Assembly (NCBI RefSeq): GCF_002234675.1
Contig: NC_019873.2
Coordinates: 9,945,158-10,009,157, forward strand
Direction: 5' to 3'
Origin: Oryzias latipes
Lineage: Eukaryota > Chordata > Actinopteri > Beloniformes > Adrianichthyidae
Length of the DNA: 64,000 bases
Under the pieces are notes generated by a model that saw only the letters and a program-made list of their open reading frames with translations, had not been told where the DNA came from and ran no database searches. Both the position numbers and the translations under genes were made by a program. Each line of letters begins with the position of its first letter. Position 1 is the stretch's first letter. This document shows, piece by piece, positions 61,801 to 64,000 of the stretch.

Positions 61801-62661
61801 TTTGGACAGAGTTCTGTGGATTTGATGTCACTGTTTTTGCTCGTTTGTTCGCTCACCCCATCAAAGGAGAAAGAGGATGCCGATGACAGACTTGAGTTAG
61901 CTCGGAAAGGCGTCGATGGTGATGACGGCTCTGCCGTGGAGGGCGTTGCCGATATCCCGTGGGAGAAGCGCTATGAGAAGCTTTGGGTGGAGGTGGAGAA
62001 AAAAGAAGTCAAGTCCACCTTCAAGAGCGTTGCAGGTGAATTGAAGGAGAGGTTTGGAGAATTGTTCAAATCGAGGCGCCCTCCAGAAAACACCACAGCA
62101 GAGGAAACATCTCCATCTTCCTCTGCTGAAGAAGAGTCTAGTGATGAAGATGAAGTCATTGTTCGCCCTGCAGCTAGAGCCAGAAGCTCTGTCCTCTTCA
62201 CCATACCTGAGCAGAGAGAGTCTGGCCAGGAGGACTCTGCAGCCGAACATCCTGACAGCCAGTCAGGTGAGGAGAACCTGGAGGGCGGTGAGGAGCCGGG
62301 AGGAGACGGCAACGGTCGAGGGGGGTCAGACCTGCTCTCCGCTGCCGCTCCAAACTCTGCGTCTCTGCTACTGACGACCACAGAGAAGGAAAGTGAAGAC
62401 GGCTTCAAATCTTTTAATGATAAGAGCCAGGACAATCACCTGCTGGAGAGCATCCTGAAAGACCAAGCTGCAGATTCAAGTGAAGGGAACCGGAGTCCTG
62501 ACGGCACAGACCACAGAGCTGAAGAGCTGCAAGAAAGAAGACGTTCTCAGCTTGATCCTGCAGCTTCTGAAGAGCTCAAAGGGTCCATGGGAAGTTGGAA
62601 ACTTGAGACAGGAAATGGTCTTCCTCTTTCAAGAGAAAAAGAGACCAAATTCAAAACAGAG
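45989..62661 (+). CDS. ankrd26: ANKRD26-like ankyrin/acidic protein, 22 coding exons (3' end outside window)
   Basis: In mammals ANKRD26 is a scaffold at centriole distal appendages. Exons: 45989-46182, 47445-47559, 47703-47876, 49185-49291, 49485-49622, 49707-49864, 49968-49994, 51360-51396, 51478-51547, 51622-51673, 51762-51958, 52065-53834, 55202-55367, 56103-56164, 57326-57416, 58930-58997, 59234-59297, 59381-59425, 60479-60724, 60822-60914, 60995-61065, 61867-62661. All phases join (about 1580 codons) given one GC-AG intron at 49292 and the acceptor chosen at 52065. The N-terminus [12 protein letters not shown], then [16 protein letters not shown], and six to seven ankyrin repeats (about residues 32-255; [34 protein letters not shown]) match ANKRD26. 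The rest is acidic and low-complexity, with repeated short Trp-Asp/Ser motifs, ending in [19 protein letters not shown], then [18 protein letters not shown]. The expected C-terminal coiled coil must lie beyond 64000. Small exons 7, 16 and 17 are the least certain. Confidence 0.85.
46440..46500. repeat. Retroelement-type tail in ankrd26-like intron 1
   Basis: GGGATCAATATATAGTTC followed by TATTCTGTTTTATTCTATTC is a typical non-LTR tail with ATTCT units. Confidence 0.4.
46951..47075 (+). repeat. tRNA-like SINE fragment
   Basis: CGTAGTGGTTAGCGCTCTTG and GGTTCAAGTCC resemble tRNA A and B boxes, followed by TCTGTGTGGAGTTTGCATG. It is a dispersed repeat in intron 1 of the ankrd26-like gene. Relatives lie at 50215-50605 (inverted) and 56750-57000. 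Confidence 0.6.
47995..49015. repeat. Dispersed repeat split by a MITE
   Basis: GACTGTAAATGAAAACGAGA, then GACCCCTCCCTCCTATAAA at the left, and GGTGTGGGTTTCCAACAAGG, then GACGTCTGG at the right, look like two parts of one fish repeat interrupted by the element at 48317-48790. The relation of the halves is inferred. Confidence 0.4.
48317..48790. mobile_element. MITE with GGYTGTGTCCGAATTCC ends
   Basis: Left end GGTTGTGTCCGAATTCC and right end GGAATTCGGACACAGCC form a 17-bp inverted repeat with one mismatch, 474 bp apart. Internal CACTATATAGTG-type words recur. No coding capacity and no clear target duplication. It is in ankrd26-like intron 3. Confidence 0.75.
50215..50605 (-). repeat. tRNA-like SINE/satellite repeat, inverted, with fold-back
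   Basis: Reads on the minus strand as the same family as 46951-47075, with CAGTCTGTCGCAGGGTCAC and AATTTACAGTTGCC landmarks on the plus strand. At its high-coordinate end a second piece in the opposite orientation creates a perfect hairpin (50519-50576). Confidence 0.65.
50519..50576. repeat. Perfect 26-bp palindrome with 6-nt loop
   Basis: Arms 50519-50544 and 50551-50576 are exact reverse complements, separated by GTGGTT. It marks a head-to-head join of two copies of the tRNA-like repeat. Confidence 0.9.
51128..51281. mobile_element. Family-A element, short internal-deletion copy 4
   Basis: A 154-bp version that keeps both ends (AAGTCCCACTTCGACGAAAA and GATCAAAAGATGATCGGAGT, then GGGACTTTA) and CTGCAGAAACTATGTCCT, but lacks most of the middle. 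It lies in the intron before ankrd26-like exon 8. Confidence 0.65.
52065..53834 (+). CDS. ankrd26: ankrd26-like exon 12: 1.77-kb acidic exon
   Basis: A single large exon, open for 590 codons, begins in a Glu/Asp tract (52092-52206) and continues Ser/Glu/Asp-rich without a fold I can see. Likely phosphosites are abundant and several Trp sit in acidic or Ser contexts (codons at 52659, 52830, 53037, 53295). It ends CAG-GTAAAA. The 5' border is uncertain: the nearest AG (52032) gives the wrong phase with the exon ending at 51958, and the CCCAG at 52064 keeps the phase. Confidence 0.8.
52092..52206 (+). repeat. Coding GAA/GAG/GAT tract (Glu/Asp-rich)
   Basis: Purine-only trinucleotide-like tract inside exon 12. 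In the chosen frame it encodes almost only Glu and Asp. Shifted frames give poly-Arg/Lys on the plus strand or poly-Ser on the minus strand, neither of which is real coding. Confidence 0.85.
54133..55050. mobile_element. Family-A element, copy 5 (interrupted)
   Basis: Left part 54133-54200 (CTTTTGATCTATTTTAAAAA, GTCTTTTAATTATGAT) and right part 54785-55050 (GAGTTGTGGGTGAGACTG, AATTTTCATTGGAGAGGGAC) are one element split by the 54201-54784 insertion. In ankrd26-like intron 12. Confidence 0.7.
54201..54784. mobile_element. TIR element with ATAAGTCGCA repeats, nested
   Basis: Starts TACCGTATTTTCCGGACTAT and ends ATAGTCCGGAAAATACGGTA, a long perfect terminal inverted repeat. The subterminal word ATAAGTCGCA recurs on both sides. 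The middle is AT-rich and non-coding. TA at each edge could be the target duplication. Confidence 0.85.
55370..56102. other. ankrd26-like intron 13, no feature recognised
   Basis: AT-rich intron DNA between exons 13 and 14. I see no repeat with clear ends and no other coding sequence. Confidence 0.4.
56640..57146. mobile_element. Family-A element, copy 6, carrying a SINE insertion
   Basis: Left landmark GTCTTTTGATCTATTTCAAA and right landmark ACACAATTTTCTTGGCAGTG, then AGTCTTTAAA. The middle has been replaced or interrupted by a tRNA-like repeat (about 56750-57000; CAGTGGCGCAGTGATTAGTA, and a GTGGGTGGGTGGG tract). Confidence 0.6.
57417..58929. other. ankrd26-like intron 15, no feature recognised
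   Basis: 1.5 kb between exons 15 and 16. Short open frames only. I see no clear repeat. Confidence 0.4.
59677..59731. repeat. (TCCA)n microsatellite
   Basis: About 13 uninterrupted TCCA units, joined on the right to a dispersed repeat (CTATCCCATCCTCTGTTGGG). In the intron before exon 19. Confidence 0.9.
61066..61866. other. ankrd26-like intron 21, no feature recognised
   Basis: AT-rich, 0.8 kb, with no coding sequence that fits the phase of exons 21 and 22. Confidence 0.4.
61867..62661 (+). CDS. ankrd26: ankrd26-like exon 22: conserved helix plus acidic linker
   Basis: Phase-0 exon of 265 codons. It starts [15 protein letters not shown] and has the amphipathic, probably coiled-coil stretch [20 protein letters not shown], then [20 protein letters not shown]. 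It then becomes acidic and Ser-rich ([13 protein letters not shown]). The donor at 62662 is GTAGAG. The open frame continues into intron sequence to 62880, but that part is hydrophobic and unlike the protein, so I end the exon at 62661. Confidence 0.75.
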
Positions 62662-63105
62662 GTAGAGGGTTGCCCCTCCTCGCTGCTGTTTTCTGGGTTG
62701 AATAGCTCTCTTTTTTTTCATAGCATTTCTTTCTTTTCAATCATTTCTTTGCTTCATTTCATGCATGTGAATCTAGTGCATGTCTGCCATTTCTCTTTTC
62801 ATAAGGTTGGGGGTACAAATCCAGTTATCAAGGAAGCATTCAAACAGTTTAAATTCTTCACAGCTGTGGCTAAACCATAGAGATTTCCAATTTATATAAT
62901 CAATGAACTGACTCAGATGAAAAAGTCTAAAAGAAACTTGTGAAACACTTCCTAAAACAGAGGAGTCACGGGAATAATGCCAGCCTGTTCCGATTCAAAA
63001 AGCAAAAAACAGAAAAAGAATTAAAATGACCTTTTCCTGATTCCTCATGGAACAATCTTTATTCATTTAAAGCAACGTTCACAGTGCTGAGTCAACGAAT
63101 TTTCA

Positions 63106-63722
63106 AGGCCCACTCTGATCATCTTTTCCTCTATTTTTAAAGTGTTCTCTGTGGTCTTTTATTATGATAATGCAGTTTTGGCCAAAAAAAAAAAAAATAG
63201 TTGTTTTGTATGACCTAGTTTCTGCAGAGCGGCAGTGGTTGGTAAGAAATTTGCCTCTGAGTTTTGGGTGGGACTATTGGCGTGGAGTAAGCTTCCCCCT
63301 ATTTCCCTTCATCCATCTGTTTACACTCTCTCCTGTTAGCTTACAGCCCCCACACACACACACACACACACTCACACCCCCAACCTGACATCAGCGGTGC
63401 AACAAAAGCCGCAAGCAATATCAGCGCCCTCCAGCTGTACAGCTTTGAGCCAAATGCCAGTTTGGATGACGAAAACAAAAAGGTGCCGGCTACCAGCATC
63501 AAAATGGAGCTGAGCAGGAAACTGGTGGCCCACCCAGCATATTTCACAAATACACTCATTTTCGAATTGCATTTTTTTTTGTTTGTTCCTGTTTCACAAG
63601 AACTTGAATAAAGAAATACTCAGCTTTGTATTATTTAAATACGTCTTCCATCTTGAGGAAATGCCACAAGAACATGTTTAAAAAATATCAACAACACAAT
63701 TTTCATTGCAGTGGACCTTTTA
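63106..63722. mobile_element. Family-A element, copy 7
   Basis: Left CCCACTCTGATCATCTTTTC and right AATTTTCATTGCAGTGGACC. Internal TTTCTGCAGAGCGGCAG, GAGTTTTGGGTGGGAC, a (CA)n run at 63350-63371, and GCATCAAAATGGAGC. Near full length. Confidence 0.7.
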
Positions 63723-63759
63723 AAGATGTTTTGAGTTTAAGATAGAAACAGGTGCAGAT

Positions 63760-63970
63760 TATCCCTTGTGCTATCCTAGGCACTTTAACATTGGGAATTG
63801 GGTCATCTAGACCCACTAGACAGTGTGCTGAACCTTTTTTCTTCAATGATTTGTGATCCTCACTGGTGTCCATGGATTACATGAAATCTTTCCACCTTTA
63901 TCCACCTTTGTCATGGTTGGGAGAACACGTCAATGTAAGGGTGGGGTCATCTAAGATAGCACAAGGGTTA
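63760..63970. mobile_element. piggyBac-like MITE, copy 2 (inverted relative to copy 1)
   Basis: CCCTTGTGCTATCCTAGGCA at the left and GATAGCACAAGGGTTA at the right. Compared with 8213-8425 it is in reverse orientation. The left TTAA has decayed to TTAT. From 63971 to the window edge the internal segment starting ACATGAAATCTTTCCACC repeats directly, so a second partial unit follows. Confidence 0.7.
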
Positions 63971-64000
63971 CATGAAATCTTTCCACCTTTATCCATCTTT

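Noticed and set aside
62662-62880. Open continuation of ankrd26-like exon 22
   Set aside because: Hydrophobic Phe/Ser-rich text after a plausible GTAGAG donor; composition unlike the protein, so probably intron.

Overview
The window is vertebrate nuclear DNA from a bony fish: intron-split genes with GT-AG introns, AT-rich introns, and teleost-type Tc1, hAT, non-LTR and miniature transposons. Several of the short repeats are ones I associate with medaka (Oryzias). The genus is an impression; the teleost call is firm.

Layout. (1) 2.4-22.6 kb, minus strand: nine coding exons of slc18a2 (vesicular monoamine transporter 2), start codon at 22573. The last exons lie off the left edge. (2) 26.4-27.5 kb, minus: a four-exon gene for a 283-residue secreted Pro/Gln-rich protein I do not recognise. 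(3) 34.6-39.3 kb, plus: all three coding exons of kcnk18 (TRESK two-pore potassium channel, 395 residues). (4) 42.5-43.6 kb, plus: a second, nearly identical copy of the gene in (2), in inverted orientation. (5) 46.0 kb to at least 62.7 kb, plus: about 22 coding exons of an ANKRD26-like gene (N-terminal ankyrin repeats, then a long acidic Ser/Glu-rich region). Its 3' end is off the right edge.

The most unusual structure is the inverted pair (2)/(4). Two copies of an intact orphan gene point away from each other and sit on either side of kcnk18. Identity looks high across the genes and lower at the edges, which suggests gene conversion between the arms. Traces of homology extend outward to about 26.04 and 44.82 kb.

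slc18a2 and kcnk18 are also neighbours in human (10q25). ANKRD26 is on human 10p12, so its position here is not the mammalian arrangement. The genes are not known to share a pathway: monoamine loading of vesicles, a background K+ conductance, a centriolar scaffold, and an uncharacterised secreted protein.

The rest is mobile DNA: several non-LTR retrotransposon relics, two Tc1-like relics, a hAT transposase remnant, a hAT-type miniature element with 8-bp target duplications, a solo LTR with 5-bp duplications, two piggyBac-like miniature elements, a seven-copy family of about 0.15-0.64 kb inverted-repeat elements, and nested insertions. I saw no tRNA, rRNA or CRISPR array. Exon ends were set by eye from splice sites and reading phase, and repeat edges are approximate.
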